DNA of 64,000 nt from Chloroflexota bacterium (GCA_028287745.1 JAQBPB010000005.1:1-64000); one strand, 5' to 3'; positions 8,556-18,078 are shown, numbered from the stretch's first letter. Notes: a model not told the origin generated them from the letters alone. Program-made: numbers and translations.

Positions 8556-9752
8556 CTAAAACCGGAAATGCCGGTGATAGGACCGGAGTTGGGACAGGTA
8601 CTTTTCCACGTCCAGCTCAATTAATGGGATATTGTCCGGGACGGTTTCGATTACCGCCGGGGTCCGGCCCAGCATGGCGGCGGCGGTGTTAAGCACCCCG
8701 GCGGGCAAGTTGTAAAGATTATACCCGCCTTCCAGAATGACGATATAGCGGCCCTCGCAGTAGCGCCCGGCGCATTCTTTGACAATACCGGTCAGGCGGT
8801 GGTAAAGCTGGGCCGAAAGGCTCAGGCCGCCGCCCGGGTCCCAGACATATGGGTTAAGCGTATCATTAAAATGCCCGTCATATCCGGCGGAAACTATTAT
8901 CAGGTCCGGCCGGTGCTGCTCGACCAGGGCCGGGATTACTTGCTCAAACAGGGCCAGGTAGGTGGCATCGCCGGTCTTGGCCGGTAACGGCAGGTTGACC
9001 GAATACCCGGTTCCGGCACCCTGGCCGGTTTCCTGGAACGCTCCTTTTTCGGGGTAAAGCTCCGGCCCGAACTGGTGCAGCGAGCAATAAACCACCCGGT
9101 CGTCTTCCTCAAAGATTGCCTGGGTGCCGTCCCCGTGATGCAAATCCCAGTCAATAATCAGCACTTTTTTCCAACCGGCTTGCTGCGCCGCCCGGGCGGC
9201 CAGGGCCGCGTTATTAAAGATGCAAAAGCCGCCGCCATTGTCCCGGCTGGCATGGTGCCCCGGCGGACGCGACAGCACCAGGGCGCTATTGGCATCTCCC
9301 CGGCTCAATAAATCTACGGCGCAGATGGCGGCCCCGGCCGCCAGTTGAGCTATCTCAAAGGCACCGGCTTCCAGGTAGGTCGCTTCGGCCAGTTCGCCGC
9401 CGGTCAGGCTCAACTGCCGGACCTTTTCGAGATATACGGTCGAGTGGACCCCGGCCAGCTCGGCCGGTGTGGCCGGGCGCGGCTGGTATTCTCTGAACTG
9501 GCCCGGGCCGGTCCCGACCAGGCCAAACCCCAACAAAGCCTCATAACAGGTAGTCACTCGCAAAGGTTGTTCGGGATTGGACACGCGCTTTGGCAGGGGG
9601 TAGGGGTATTCCAGTTTGGCAACCGAATAGACCGGGTCAACCAGTTCTAACCCGGCAACGTGATGTATAAGCTTATCGCCCTCAAAAGAAATTTCGCCGG
9701 TAAGGTAGTGGGTAAAGTCAGCTGAGTAAATTAGGGCTGGTGATAGGTTCAT
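8556..9752 (-). CDS. Histone-deacetylase-family metallohydrolase
   Basis: 398 residues, the arginase/deacetylase fold that removes acetyl groups from lysines, polyamines or small molecules using zinc. Signatures seen: RPPGHHASRDNGGGFC (active-site His pair), DWDLHHGDGTQAIF (Asp and His zinc ligands), VSAGYDGHFND (second Asp ligand region) and LEGGYNLYNLP near the C terminus (usual GGY loop). The N-terminal 70 residues are longer than in the minimal family. In bacteria such proteins include acetoin-utilisation and acetylpolyamine hydrolases; the substrate here is unknown. It is the last gene of a minus-strand set with the cyclic-nucleotide-binding and DUF4388 proteins, starting 14 bp after the former stops. 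Confidence 0.88.
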   Translation of the reverse strand: MNLSPALIYSADFTHYLTGEISFEGDKLIHHVAGLELVDPVYSVAKLEYPYPLPKRVSNPEQPLRVTTCYEALLGFGLVGTGPGQFREYQPRPATPAELAGVHSTVYLEKVRQLSLTGGELAEATYLEAGAFEIAQLAAGAAICAVDLLSRGDANSALVLSRPPGHHASRDNGGGFCIFNNAALAARAAQQAGWKKVLIIDWDLHHGDGTQAIFEEDDRVVYCSLHQFGPELYPEKGAFQETGQGAGTGYSVNLPLPAKTGDATYLALFEQVIPALVEQHRPDLIIVSAGYDGHFNDTLNPYVWDPGGGLSLSAQLYHRLTGIVKECAGRYCEGRYIVILEGGYNLYNLPAGVLNTAAAMLGRTPAVIETVPDNIPLIELDVEKYLSQLRSYHRHFRF

Positions 9753-9765
9753 AAGGCTTTTTGAG

Positions 9766-10197
9766 TTAACGTTTGTTTTCTTCCAGGGCCCGGATACGCC
9801 GGGTTAAGATTGGCAGCATGGCGACGGCGATATTCGGTTCCCGGCGCAAAACATCCAGAAAGACCCAGCGGTCCAGTTCAATCACCTGGGTTTCGGTCTG
9901 GGCCGTTACGGTTGCGCTGCGTGGGTAGCCGTCAATCAGCGACATTTCGCCAAAGAACTCGCCTTTGGTAAGGCTGGACAGTTTCGTTTCGGGCTGTCCG
10001 GGCCGGGTCCGCATCGTCACGGCAACGGTGCCTTCAATAATTACGAAAAGCCCGGCCCCCGGGTCGCCCTGTTTGATGATGCTTTCGCCTTTGTTAAAGG
10101 TTCTGGTCGTTACCAGTTTTAATAGCATTTCCAGGTGTTCTTCTTTAAGGGCGGCTAAAATCGGGACGCGTCTTAAACTATCGGCCAGACTTTCCAT
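9766..10197 (-). CDS. Cyclic-nucleotide-binding domain protein
   Basis: 143 residues when started at ATG 10197. Longer frames run into the upstream gene, which ends at 10244, so this start is preferred. It is almost entirely one cNMP-binding beta-barrel: KGESIIKQGDPGAGLFVIIEG, then the phosphate-binding cassette GEFFGEMSLIDGYPRSATV with the conserved Glu and Arg that hold cAMP or cGMP. No DNA-binding or kinase domain is attached, so it must act through a partner. The neighbours suggest it works with the DUF4388 protein or the deacetylase-like enzyme, but this is inference. Confidence 0.85.
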   Translation of the reverse strand: MESLADSLRRVPILAALKEEHLEMLLKLVTTRTFNKGESIIKQGDPGAGLFVIIEGTVAVTMRTRPGQPETKLSSLTKGEFFGEMSLIDGYPRSATVTAQTETQVIELDRWVFLDVLRREPNIAVAMLPILTRRIRALEENKR

Positions 10198-10243
10198 GAC
10201 TATACTCTTTCTTGAATTTCGGGACTGTGGTACTCCGTCCGGG

Positions 10244-11701
10244 TTAGCTAAGTTCTTGCAAAAGGGCCATAGCTCGTTCGTAAAACAGGTCGGCCAGGCT
10301 TTTATCAATAAACATCTGCGCTACCCGGCGGGCCTGGTTGCAATAGGTCTTGAGGGCCGGTAGATTTTCTTCCGACTGGATAAGCAACTGGACTACCCGG
10401 TTGGAACGCTTGCCAAAGATTTCTTCGGCCAGTTCCACGATTTGCATTTTTACTTCGCGAACCGTACGGGGACGGCTGGCATAATTAAAAAGTTTATCCT
10501 CGGAAGGCGCGGTCAACACATCAATTATACTGCCGGTCTTGCCTACAATCTGGTAGACCCGCAAGATGCTTTCTTCCAGCACTTCTTCTGTCTCGTAATA
10601 GCTGCCCAGCTTGCGGCCGGTATTGAGAAAGATATAACCGTTTTCTTCGTCACTGGTAATGTGGACTACCCCGGTGCGGTTGCCCTGTTCCAGGGTATTG
10701 AGCAGTTTATTAATCTTCACGCTCTGGCTGCTCAGGCCGGTTAATTCAGGTTCTCCGATTATCAGGGCCGAGTAGCTGTGTACGAATTCGGGCTCCAGTG
10801 GGTAAATCAGGAGCTTATTTTGCTCATCGGCCGGTACTTGCTGGTTAATCATCCGGCGTAGCGCCTGCATATCCCTGTAAAAGTCCACGCCTTCGGCAAA
10901 GCGGGTATGGACTACCCGGCCCCGGTAGAGCAGCGAAAACCCTTCGGTCTGCCCCAGGAAGCAGGTCATAAAGCCCGAAAAGTTGGCTTTCCAGAGCAAA
11001 TCATAAGCCGTTTTAACCAGCCCGCCGGGCGGCTCCAGTGCAAAAGCGCTCACAAAGGGTAGCGGCAAGCCGGTCCAGTGATGGAAACGCGGCGGGCGCA
11101 AAACTTCATCGCCCAGGTGTTCCCGCAACTGTTCCAGGCCGGTCCGGCCGGTTTCCGAATTTACGTCTAACGGGATAACCCCAATAGCCGGTTCCGGCTC
11201 AGACACCGGGCTTTTCTCCGCGCTAACCGGGGGCGGCGTGGAGTGATTCTCGTCTGTCAACACCGGGTTTCCCGGCCCGGTCAGCGGATTATCTAATGGT
11301 GCGGGAATTTCGCTCCCGGCTTCCTGGGCCGGGCTGGCCGGTTCCGGCTCGACCGCGTCAGTGGCGGTGGCGGGGGTGCTCAGGCCGGACGCGTCATCTT
11401 CGGTCAGGATACCCAGCGCTCCCAGCAGCATAAACTCTTCAGTGCGGCTGATGGTTTGTTCCGGGTAGGCCACGTTTCGTTCCCAGCGGACTTCGGCGGT
11501 CTTGTTGCCTAACAACTGGTAAACCACGTCATCCCCGTTCACATTTTTATTGGTGGCATGGCGGAGATGCCCCCTGGTAAAGTAAACTTCGGCAAAGGGC
11601 CGTTCATTCTCAAGGAACAGCAAGCGTCCGGTCTGGCCTTTTTTACGGGCATATTTAATTAGCTCTATTATCGAGAATGAGTTCGCTCTTTGCTGGGACA
11701 T
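10244..11701 (-). CDS. DUF4388 domain protein
   Basis: 485 residues. Residues 1-95 match the DUF4388 (PatA N-terminal-like) pattern: SIIELIKYARKKGQTGRLLF, EVYFTRGHLRHA. A low-complexity acidic/Pro linker (about 110-185) follows, then a globular half that ends with a second DUF4388-like segment (INKLLNTLEQGNRTGVVHI, GYIFLNTGRKLGSYY) and a helical tail. These proteins are linked to signalling and gliding/twitching control in several bacteria, with no known enzyme activity. The ATG at 11701 has AAGG upstream. It is the first gene of the three-gene minus-strand set, with a TATACT -10-like hexamer at 11733-11738. Confidence 0.75.
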   Translation of the reverse strand: MSQQRANSFSIIELIKYARKKGQTGRLLFLENERPFAEVYFTRGHLRHATNKNVNGDDVVYQLLGNKTAEVRWERNVAYPEQTISRTEEFMLLGALGILTEDDASGLSTPATATDAVEPEPASPAQEAGSEIPAPLDNPLTGPGNPVLTDENHSTPPPVSAEKSPVSEPEPAIGVIPLDVNSETGRTGLEQLREHLGDEVLRPPRFHHWTGLPLPFVSAFALEPPGGLVKTAYDLLWKANFSGFMTCFLGQTEGFSLLYRGRVVHTRFAEGVDFYRDMQALRRMINQQVPADEQNKLLIYPLEPEFVHSYSALIIGEPELTGLSSQSVKINKLLNTLEQGNRTGVVHITSDEENGYIFLNTGRKLGSYYETEEVLEESILRVYQIVGKTGSIIDVLTAPSEDKLFNYASRPRTVREVKMQIVELAEEIFGKRSNRVVQLLIQSEENLPALKTYCNQARRVAQMFIDKSLADLFYERAMALLQELS

Positions 11702-12159
11702 AGCGCCTTGCCGGTTCTCTTTCGTTGGCTCAAGTATACTGACGGGAAGAGATGATCTAGCGGTAATTCAATAAAAAAACCATTGAACTAGTTGCTGTAG
11801 AACGAGAAAGGTTATCAGGATAACGCAAAAGGGTATTTAGTTAAAAAGGTGTTATGTATCGGGTCTAGTAAGTTACAAATTAACCCTTAAATTGTTACCC
11901 GGTTGACCTTAAACGCCATCCATTTTACGCCAAAGGTTTCAGACTTCAAGGGAAAGTCGTACCGCTATAGTAGGTTAGTAATAAATAGTTGTCAAGGTCA
12001 AAAAGTTTCTCCGGTCCCGGTACTTTCGGCATGATTGCCTTTTAAGTGGGCCTATTGTAAAATTTAGGTAGGTTATTCTTCCTGGCCTGGGGAAGTTAAG
12101 TTGGCCGGGCTACCGGCTCATTTCACTGAATCACTTTAACTTACGTAAAAGAGAACAAT
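11702..12159. other. Divergent intergenic region
   Basis: No coding content. It separates the DUF4388 set from the aldehyde oxidoreductase and holds the promoter at 12035-12063 and the minus-strand -10-like site at 11733-11738. I see nothing else. Confidence 0.5.
12035..12063 (+). promoter_or_regulatory. Promoter for the aldehyde oxidoreductase
   Basis: TTGCCT (12035-12040), 17-bp spacer, TAAAAT (12058-12063), about 95 bp ahead of the ATG. Confidence 0.5.
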
Positions 12160-14025
12160 ATGTCGTACGCTAACAAAGTCTTGCGGGTCAATCTTACCAC
12201 TCGTAAAGTAATTTCCTTGCCTCTGCCTGACCAGCTAAAACGGGATTATCTGGGTGGACGTGGTTTCGCCGTCAAGATGCTGTACGAACTCTTACCAAAG
12301 GGCACCGATCCATTTTCTCCTGACAATATGCTTATTTTTTCGACCGGCCCGCTCAACGGTACGGTGGCACCCGCCGGGGCCAGCCTGACCGTCGTCAGCC
12401 GGTCGCCCCTGACCGGCCTTTTAGGCATTGATACGACTTCCGGGTTCTGGGCCACCGAATTGAAATTCGCCGGTTACGATATGGTTATCATCCAGGGCCA
12501 GGCCGACGAACTGGTCTACCTGGAGATTGATGACGACCGGGTAGCCATAAAGTCGGCCGATTGGCTGCGCAAGCGCGGCACTCATGATACTACCGCTTTG
12601 CTCCAGGAGCGCCTGGGTGACGACTTTAAGGTAGCGGCAATCGGCCCGGCCGGTGAAAACCGGGTGCTGTACGCCAGTATTGTCTGCGACCACATGGATA
12701 AAATCAACCGGACCGGCCTGGGCGCTGTAATGGGCGCCAAAAACCTCAAGGCGATTGCGGTCCACGGCACCAGAGATATTAACCTGGCTAATACCGACCG
12801 CTTTCTAAATAAAATGAAGGAAAGCCATAACGCGGTCAAGAATGATCCCATGTTTATCCCCCTGAGCCGCTATGGCACGACCGAACTTTTCGACCAGTCC
12901 CATTCGGCCGGGGCGCTGGCAATTCGCAATAACCAGGAAGGGGTCTTCAACCGGATTATCGGGGTCAGCCGGAACACTATTGATAACCTGTCTCGCGGGC
13001 CGGACCGGCGGCTGGTCGAGCGGCCATGTAGCTACTGTATTATGCCCTGTAAAGCCTATATCGAAATTAAAAAGAATGGCGAGCCCATCCGGCGAAACCG
13101 GCCCCACTACCAGACAATTGCCAGCCTGGGGCCGCGCCTGGGTATTTCGAGCGCCCAGACCATCATCGAGGCCAATCATCTTTGCGAAGATATGGGCCTG
13201 GACCCGATTTCGTTTGGGGCTTCCCTGGCCTTCTTGATGGAGTGCTACCAGCGCCGCAAGTTCGACCAGGATGTGCTGGAGTGGGGCAGCGACAGCCAGT
13301 TGCTTGACCTTATCCGCGATACCAGCTACAAACAGGGTGTGGGTGAACTGCTCTCCCAGGGCGTCCGCCGGATGAGTTCGGTCTTTCCGGGCAGCCATGA
13401 ATTTGCGATGGAAGTAAAGGGGCTGGAACTTCCTGGCCTGGAAGGCCGGGCGGCCAAGGCCCATGCCCTGGCGATGGCAATTGGCAACCGGGGCGGCGAT
13501 ACCGCGCTGCATTGGCCCCAGTTTGAAATCCTGGAAAAGACCGAGGAAGAAGCCGAAGACCTGTTTGTCTTTGGTAGCGCCGCCGACCCCCAGGACTGGC
13601 ACGGTAAGGCAAGTATGGTTATCTGGCACGAGTATTTCGCGGCCTTGCTGGACTCCGCCGGTATTTGCAAGCATTACGCTTTTTCGGCCTACACTCTCAA
13701 GCCTAAAGATATTGCCGAGTTTTTGACCTACGCCACCGGCACTACCTACCGCGAAATGGACGTTATGATGATCGGGGAGCGGGTTAGCACGGTCGAGCGC
13801 ATGTTTAACCTGCGCTTTGGCATGAACCCCACCACCGACGATACCCTGCCCAGGCGGCTCTTGAACGAACGGCTGACTGACGGTGCGGCCCAGGGGCAGA
13901 CCATCGAACTTGGCCGGATGCTCCAGGAGTATTACATGCTGCGCGGCTTTACCGAAGATGGTTTTCTCAAAATGGAAAACCTGCACAATCTTAACCTTGT
14001 TAGCGAGCGAGTGGCCGCCCGGTAA
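12160..14025 (+). CDS. Tungsten-dependent aldehyde ferredoxin oxidoreductase
   Basis: 621 residues, the usual AOR length. The N-terminal domain begins KVLRVNLTTRK and contains YLGGRGFAVK, GPLNGT, and the pterin-binding loop around AAIGPAGENRV and RTGLGAVMGAKNLKA. The 4Fe-4S cysteines are seen as CSYCIMPC (Cx2Cx3C) plus a fourth Cys in AGICKHYAF. The family oxidises aldehydes to carboxylates, passing electrons to ferredoxin, with a tungsten bis-pterin centre, in the cytoplasm. It is most common in anaerobes. Substrate and in vivo direction are unknown. The sulfurtransferase downstream has its own promoter, so cotranscription is not required. Confidence 0.92.
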   Translation: MSYANKVLRVNLTTRKVISLPLPDQLKRDYLGGRGFAVKMLYELLPKGTDPFSPDNMLIFSTGPLNGTVAPAGASLTVVSRSPLTGLLGIDTTSGFWATELKFAGYDMVIIQGQADELVYLEIDDDRVAIKSADWLRKRGTHDTTALLQERLGDDFKVAAIGPAGENRVLYASIVCDHMDKINRTGLGAVMGAKNLKAIAVHGTRDINLANTDRFLNKMKESHNAVKNDPMFIPLSRYGTTELFDQSHSAGALAIRNNQEGVFNRIIGVSRNTIDNLSRGPDRRLVERPCSYCIMPCKAYIEIKKNGEPIRRNRPHYQTIASLGPRLGISSAQTIIEANHLCEDMGLDPISFGASLAFLMECYQRRKFDQDVLEWGSDSQLLDLIRDTSYKQGVGELLSQGVRRMSSVFPGSHEFAMEVKGLELPGLEGRAAKAHALAMAIGNRGGDTALHWPQFEILEKTEEEAEDLFVFGSAADPQDWHGKASMVIWHEYFAALLDSAGICKHYAFSAYTLKPKDIAEFLTYATGTTYREMDVMMIGERVSTVERMFNLRFGMNPTTDDTLPRRLLNERLTDGAAQGQTIELGRMLQEYYMLRGFTEDGFLKMENLHNLNLVSERVAAR

Positions 14026-14134
14026 GCCGTATCTTATTTAATTTGTGTCATAGCTCTGGCACTCAAGAATGGCCTTACCCACCGTTTGCCTTCTTGAAGT
14101 CCAGGGCTCTTTTATTTCATACATCTGCCTGTGG

Positions 14135-14164
14135 TTGCTTTAAGGGTTATTCCTCCTCTATAAT
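14135..14164 (+). promoter_or_regulatory. Promoter for the sulfurtransferase/glycosyltransferase pair
   Basis: TTGCTT (14135-14140), 18-bp spacer, TATAAT (14159-14164). It lies inside the longest open frame of the following gene and so argues for the later start at 14256. Confidence 0.55.
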
Positions 14165-14255
14165 CACCAGACCCAGCAATGGTCTTTGCTTACCGGTAAA
14201 TATTGTAATTTCTAATAAACCTGATAAATACCTGATAAATAAGGAAGCGAAAATT

Positions 14256-15107
14256 TTGGAAACGACTAGCCTGGACCTGGCGCCCTACTTTGTTGAAACT
14301 GACTGGCTGGCCCAGCACCTGGACGACCCGCAAGTACGGATTATAGATTTGCGCTATTACTGGGACCGTCCCGGCCTGGAAGCGTACTCGGCGGGGCATA
14401 TTCCCGGCGCGGTCTACTTACAGTGGGACCAGGACCTGCGTGACCCGGCTTACCAGGGGAAATTCATGGTGCTGCCGCCGGAAAACCTGGCCGCTTTGAT
14501 GGGCCGCCTGGGCGTGGACAATTCTATGACCGTCGTGGCCTACGATGATGAAGGCGGCCACTATTCTTCCCGCCTGTTATGGACCTTGCAATATTATGGT
14601 TTCGAGCAGGTCCGGATTTTACACGGCGGAGTCCAGAAGTGGCTAAGTGAAGGCCACCCTTTCGTAACCGAAGGGCCCCGGGTAGAGCCTAAAGTCTTTG
14701 TACCCGGCGCGGTCCGTCCGCAATGGCGGATTCTTGCCAGCGAGGTGCTGGGACGCCTGGCCGACCCTGAAACGGTTGTGGTGGATGTGCGGCGACCGAC
14801 CGAGTACACCGGGGAAGAAGTAAGGGCGGCGCGGGGCGGTCATATTCCCGGCGCGACCAATTTGCTGTGGCTGGATAATCTTGAGAAAGACAAATGGACC
14901 TTCAAGGACGCGGCGACCCTCCGCCGGCGCTTTGAAAACGCCGGAGTCACCCCCGGCAAGCAGATTATTACCTATTGCCACGGAGGCGTGCGGGCCTGCC
15001 ATGCGGCCCTGACCCTCAAGATGCTGGGCTATCCCAATGTGACGGTTTATGAGGGGTCGTGGGCGGAGTGGGGCAACGACCCGGCCTTGCCGGTGGAACA
15101 GGGATGA
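14256..15107 (+). CDS. Sulfurtransferase (tandem rhodanese domains)
   Basis: 283 residues in two rhodanese domains. The N-terminal inactive one contains VRIIDLRYYWDRPG and SAGHIPGAVYLQWD; the C-terminal one has VVVDVRRPTEYTG and the active loop TYCHGGVRACH with the sulfur-carrying Cys. This is the thiosulfate/3-mercaptopyruvate sulfurtransferase layout, which moves sulfane sulfur to cyanide or thiols. The loop CHGGVR is not diagnostic of either substrate. Start TTG 14256 is chosen because AAGGAAG precedes it, the rhodanese homology begins right after it, and a promoter lies at 14135-14164. The stop overlaps the next ATG (ATGA), indicating translational coupling. Confidence 0.87.
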   Translation: METTSLDLAPYFVETDWLAQHLDDPQVRIIDLRYYWDRPGLEAYSAGHIPGAVYLQWDQDLRDPAYQGKFMVLPPENLAALMGRLGVDNSMTVVAYDDEGGHYSSRLLWTLQYYGFEQVRILHGGVQKWLSEGHPFVTEGPRVEPKVFVPGAVRPQWRILASEVLGRLADPETVVVDVRRPTEYTGEEVRAARGGHIPGATNLLWLDNLEKDKWTFKDAATLRRRFENAGVTPGKQIITYCHGGVRACHAALTLKMLGYPNVTVYEGSWAEWGNDPALPVEQG

Positions 15108-16342
15108 AAGTAGCGATAGACTATACTCCGGCGGTCCGGCAGAGCGGCGGTATTGGTCGCTGGACCCGCAGCCTGGTCGATGCGCTGGTGTCCCTGGAAG
15201 AAGCTCGCGACACCCGGTTCGTCCTATTTTATGCCGGGGGCGGCTTAAACGAAAAGCAACAGGAGTTTGTCCGGACTGAACAGGCCAAATATGCGGCGTT
15301 GAAAAATTCTAGCAGCCCTGAAGTACGGTTTGTGCGGCTGCCTTTCTCCGAACCGGTCCTGACACGGCTCTGGCAGAGGTTGCGCCTGCCCTTACCCCTG
15401 GAATTAATGGCCCGATTGGGTCAGCCTCTTTCCCTGGCTAACCCGCTGGGAAACCCGGATGTGCTGCACTTTCCGGACTTTGTAGTACCGCCTCACCTGG
15501 GCGGACGTTCGCTGGTAACAGTCCACGACCTAAGTTTTATGATTACTCCAGAGTGTGCCGAGGAGAGTTTGCGCCAGTACCTGACAGCGGCGGTTCCGCG
15601 AAGCGTGCGCCGGGCCGACCGGGTCAGTGTTGATGCCGCCGCTATCAAAAACGACCTGGCAGAACGCTTGCAGGTCCCGCTTGAAAAAATGACGGTTATT
15701 TACGGCGGGGTTGGCCCGGAATTTCACCCGATCACAGATACAGCTTACCTGGAGGAAGTGCGGGGCCGCTTAAAGCTGCCGGAGCATTTTTTGCTGTTCC
15801 TGGGCACAATTGAGCCGCGTAAGAACCTGGCCCGGCTGGCCGAAGCCTGGGCCAGGATTAAAAATACCAACGTCGGGCGGGGCCGCAAGTTGGTACTGGG
15901 CGGACGCAAAGGCTGGCTCTATGAGCCTATCCTGGAGCGCATTGACGAGTTGGGCCTGCGCGATGAAATCGTCTGGCTGGACTTTGTGCCGGAAGGCGAC
16001 CTGGCGGCGGTCTACAACCTGGCCGACCTGTTCTGCTTTCCCAGCCTTTACGAAGGTTTCGGCATCCCGCCACTGGAAGCCCTGGCTTGCGGGACACCGG
16101 TAGTGACCGCTAATAATTCTTCGCTGGCCGAAATCTTTAGGGGGGCGGCCCTGATGTGCGAAGCGACCGAGGTAGACTCAATTGCCCGGGCGCTGCGCCA
16201 GGGCCTGGAAAGCCTGGACGGTGATGGGCAGTTGCTGGCCGGACTCCAGGCCGAAGGTTTAAAGCGCGTCAAGACCTTTACCTGGGAACGGGCTGCCGGC
16301 GAAGCCCTGTCCCTCTACCGCGAAATGAGCCGGAAAGGGTAG
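15104..16342 (+). CDS. Glycosyltransferase family 4 protein
   Basis: 412 residues. The N-terminal Rossmann half begins MKVAIDYTPAVRQSGGIGRW, where the glycine loop binds the acceptor side. The C-terminal half has FLGTIEPRKNLARLAEAW and FPSLYEGFGIPPLEALACG, the GT4 nucleotide-sugar binding motif with E-x7-E. No membrane segment. It transfers a sugar to a lipid or polysaccharide acceptor on the cytoplasmic face; donor and acceptor are not readable. The start overlaps the sulfurtransferase stop by ATGA, and this is favoured over the upstream in-frame start at 15059 because homology begins at this Met. Confidence 0.9.
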   Translation: MKVAIDYTPAVRQSGGIGRWTRSLVDALVSLEEARDTRFVLFYAGGGLNEKQQEFVRTEQAKYAALKNSSSPEVRFVRLPFSEPVLTRLWQRLRLPLPLELMARLGQPLSLANPLGNPDVLHFPDFVVPPHLGGRSLVTVHDLSFMITPECAEESLRQYLTAAVPRSVRRADRVSVDAAAIKNDLAERLQVPLEKMTVIYGGVGPEFHPITDTAYLEEVRGRLKLPEHFLLFLGTIEPRKNLARLAEAWARIKNTNVGRGRKLVLGGRKGWLYEPILERIDELGLRDEIVWLDFVPEGDLAAVYNLADLFCFPSLYEGFGIPPLEALACGTPVVTANNSSLAEIFRGAALMCEATEVDSIARALRQGLESLDGDGQLLAGLQAEGLKRVKTFTWERAAGEALSLYREMSRKG

Positions 16343-16387
16343 GGAGTGGGCGGTTGGGCTAACCTGCCGAGTTTAGGGGCAATCGAA

Positions 16388-16434
16388 AAAGGTATGTGCC
16401 AGGGTAGTTATACCCCAACACATACCTTTTTTTA
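16388..16434 (+). terminator. Bidirectional rho-independent terminator
   Basis: AAAGGTATGTG (16388-16398) pairs with CACATACCTTT (16419-16429) and is followed by a T run. It sits between the convergent glycosyltransferase and hydrolase genes and can serve both. Confidence 0.85.
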
Positions 16435-16479
16435 AACCTGTAGCCCGGCCAGGACTGTAATAAAGTTCGCTCGAATAGG

Positions 16480-17550
16480 TTAGTGGGCTTTGAAGAAATC
16501 CAGCAGCAGCCGGGTAACTTCTCCGGCTTTTTCCAGGTGCGGCGTGTGGCCGCAATCCGCCAGGACCTCTTCATGGTACTGGCCGCCATTGGCCTGGTAT
16601 TTTTCCAGCAGCGCCCGCATTTGCCCGATCATAGGCTGCGCCGGAAAGACTTCTTCTCCCGGCCAGCCCGGGACCGCTCCCAGTTGCCCTAAGACCCCAA
16701 AATCAAACAGCGAATTGTCCGAAACTATCTGGTCGCTGTCGCCCCGGTACCATAAGATGTCCGGTTTTGGACTAATATCAACGATACCTGATTGGTTGAG
16801 ATAGGTCGGGGCCAGGGTATTGTTTACCCCGTTCGGGCCGGGCGCGACATTCGGCCAGTTTTCGGATGGGGCCAGGTCGCCGGGCCAGTTCTGATCACCC
16901 TCTTTAGTCGAGAGCATGGCCGAAACATATACTTCTTCCAGTTCCGGCGAAACCTTAAAGGGTGGCTTGAAGTAAAAGGAATTCATAATATTGCGAGGTG
17001 AGGTCGGTGCGTCGGCGCTGCGGTCGCCCTCTTTAATGCGCTGCCGGAAGTCAGGGTTTACCCCGCCGCCGCCACATCCGGCCCCATCCGGGTAATTCAA
17101 CTGGCCGTCGGGACCGTGAGTACCGCCAAAGCCGTAGGGCGAACCTGGCGCTTGCAGGGCCAGTGACCGGACCGTTTCGGGATAGTCCTGGGTATACTGG
17201 AGGACAATGTTGCCGCCGAGCGACCAGCCCAGCAGGTGAAAGGAGGTTAAGCCTAATTCCTGGACAAAGCTGGCCAGGTCATCGGAAAAATCCCGGACGC
17301 CCCTGGTAGCATCCACCGGTTGGGTCTGGGTATCGCCATATCCGCGCATATCCGGCGCGTAAACTTTGAAACCGCCTTCATTTGCCAGCGCTAACATCAA
17401 TTCCTGAAAGAACCAGCTACTGCTAATATTGCCATGGACAAGGACGATAGGTACTCCCCCGGAGGGACCGGTTTCCAGACTGGCAATTTCCAACCGGCCG
17501 GTAACGACCCGGCGCTGTGTAATGCCTGGTAAAAACTCTACCTGGGTCAT
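16480..17550 (-). CDS. Alpha/beta-fold hydrolase
   Basis: 356 residues. The fold is shown by IVLVHGNISSSWFF (oxyanion HG), YAPDMRGYGDTQ, the nucleophile elbow GWSLGG (Ser), an acid candidate in YRGDSDQIVSD and the His in DCGHTPHLEKA. A long glycine-rich cap insertion (about residues 145-235) separates the core halves. Reaction unknown: esterase, lactonase and haloalkane-type activities are all possible. ATG 17550 has TAGGAG upstream. It is monocistronic, with its own promoter. Confidence 0.85.
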   Translation of the reverse strand: MTQVEFLPGITQRRVVTGRLEIASLETGPSGGVPIVLVHGNISSSWFFQELMLALANEGGFKVYAPDMRGYGDTQTQPVDATRGVRDFSDDLASFVQELGLTSFHLLGWSLGGNIVLQYTQDYPETVRSLALQAPGSPYGFGGTHGPDGQLNYPDGAGCGGGGVNPDFRQRIKEGDRSADAPTSPRNIMNSFYFKPPFKVSPELEEVYVSAMLSTKEGDQNWPGDLAPSENWPNVAPGPNGVNNTLAPTYLNQSGIVDISPKPDILWYRGDSDQIVSDNSLFDFGVLGQLGAVPGWPGEEVFPAQPMIGQMRALLEKYQANGGQYHEEVLADCGHTPHLEKAGEVTRLLLDFFKAH

Positions 17551-18078
17551 ATATGTGCTCCTATTATTTTTTTAATTTTCCTGGAAATAAAAGGACTGTG
17601 CCACTTTATTATAAGGCTTTACATGGGAAAATTCCAAAATTTATCTGTTCTATTTCAAATAAAAGAGGAGGTTATCTTTTTGGACGATAGCCTCCCGTTA
17701 ATAAGGTTCGGAATACGTGTTTTTAATTGGGAACCCAGGAAGAACAGAATTAGTTGCTAAGTCTTACCGGGAAATATTACCGGCAATCTGGCGGAGTTCT
17801 TTCTTATAATTACAGCGCAACACCGGAGGAGTGCTCCATTTCTCGTAAAAAACTTCTATTTAGCTTTAAAACTTTTCAGCGTTTATCCCGTATATATACT
17901 ACGACTAGCTGCTGTATCAGGAAGTTTCATGGCGGCCAAAAGCGCGCAAATGCAATTTAAAATTTTAGTCTCTTTCAGTCTTACTACACTTTTCTAATCA
18001 AATTGTAAAACTTTTCACAACCCGTTTACGTATTATATTAGGTGGATCTAATACAGTTAAAGATAATTCCGTGAAATT
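17551..18078. other. Intergenic region between hydrolase and sigma factor
   Basis: AT-rich and without a convincing gene. It contains the hydrolase promoter at 17608-17637 and an imperfect inverted repeat (GGAGGTTATC 17667-17676 against 17686-17695) with no T run. A 68-codon frame at 17754-17960 has no homology I recognise. Confidence 0.5.
17608..17637 (-). promoter_or_regulatory. Promoter for the alpha/beta hydrolase
   Basis: Minus strand TTGGAA (17632-17637), 18-bp spacer, TATAAT (17608-17613). Confidence 0.5.

Noticed and set aside
10198-10308. N-terminal extension of the cNMP-binding protein
   Set aside because: Overlaps the end of the DUF4388 gene and adds residues unrelated to the barrel.
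12805-13986. 393-codon open frame antisense to the aldehyde oxidoreductase
   Set aside because: A shadow of high third-position GC; no recognisable domain, while the sense frame has full AOR motifs.
14043-14255. Upstream extension of the sulfurtransferase
   Set aside because: The added residues are unlike rhodaneses and contain a promoter; TTG 14256 has a ribosome site.
17754-17960. 68-codon open frame before the sigma factor
   Set aside because: No homology, no ribosome site, and AT-rich intergenic composition.
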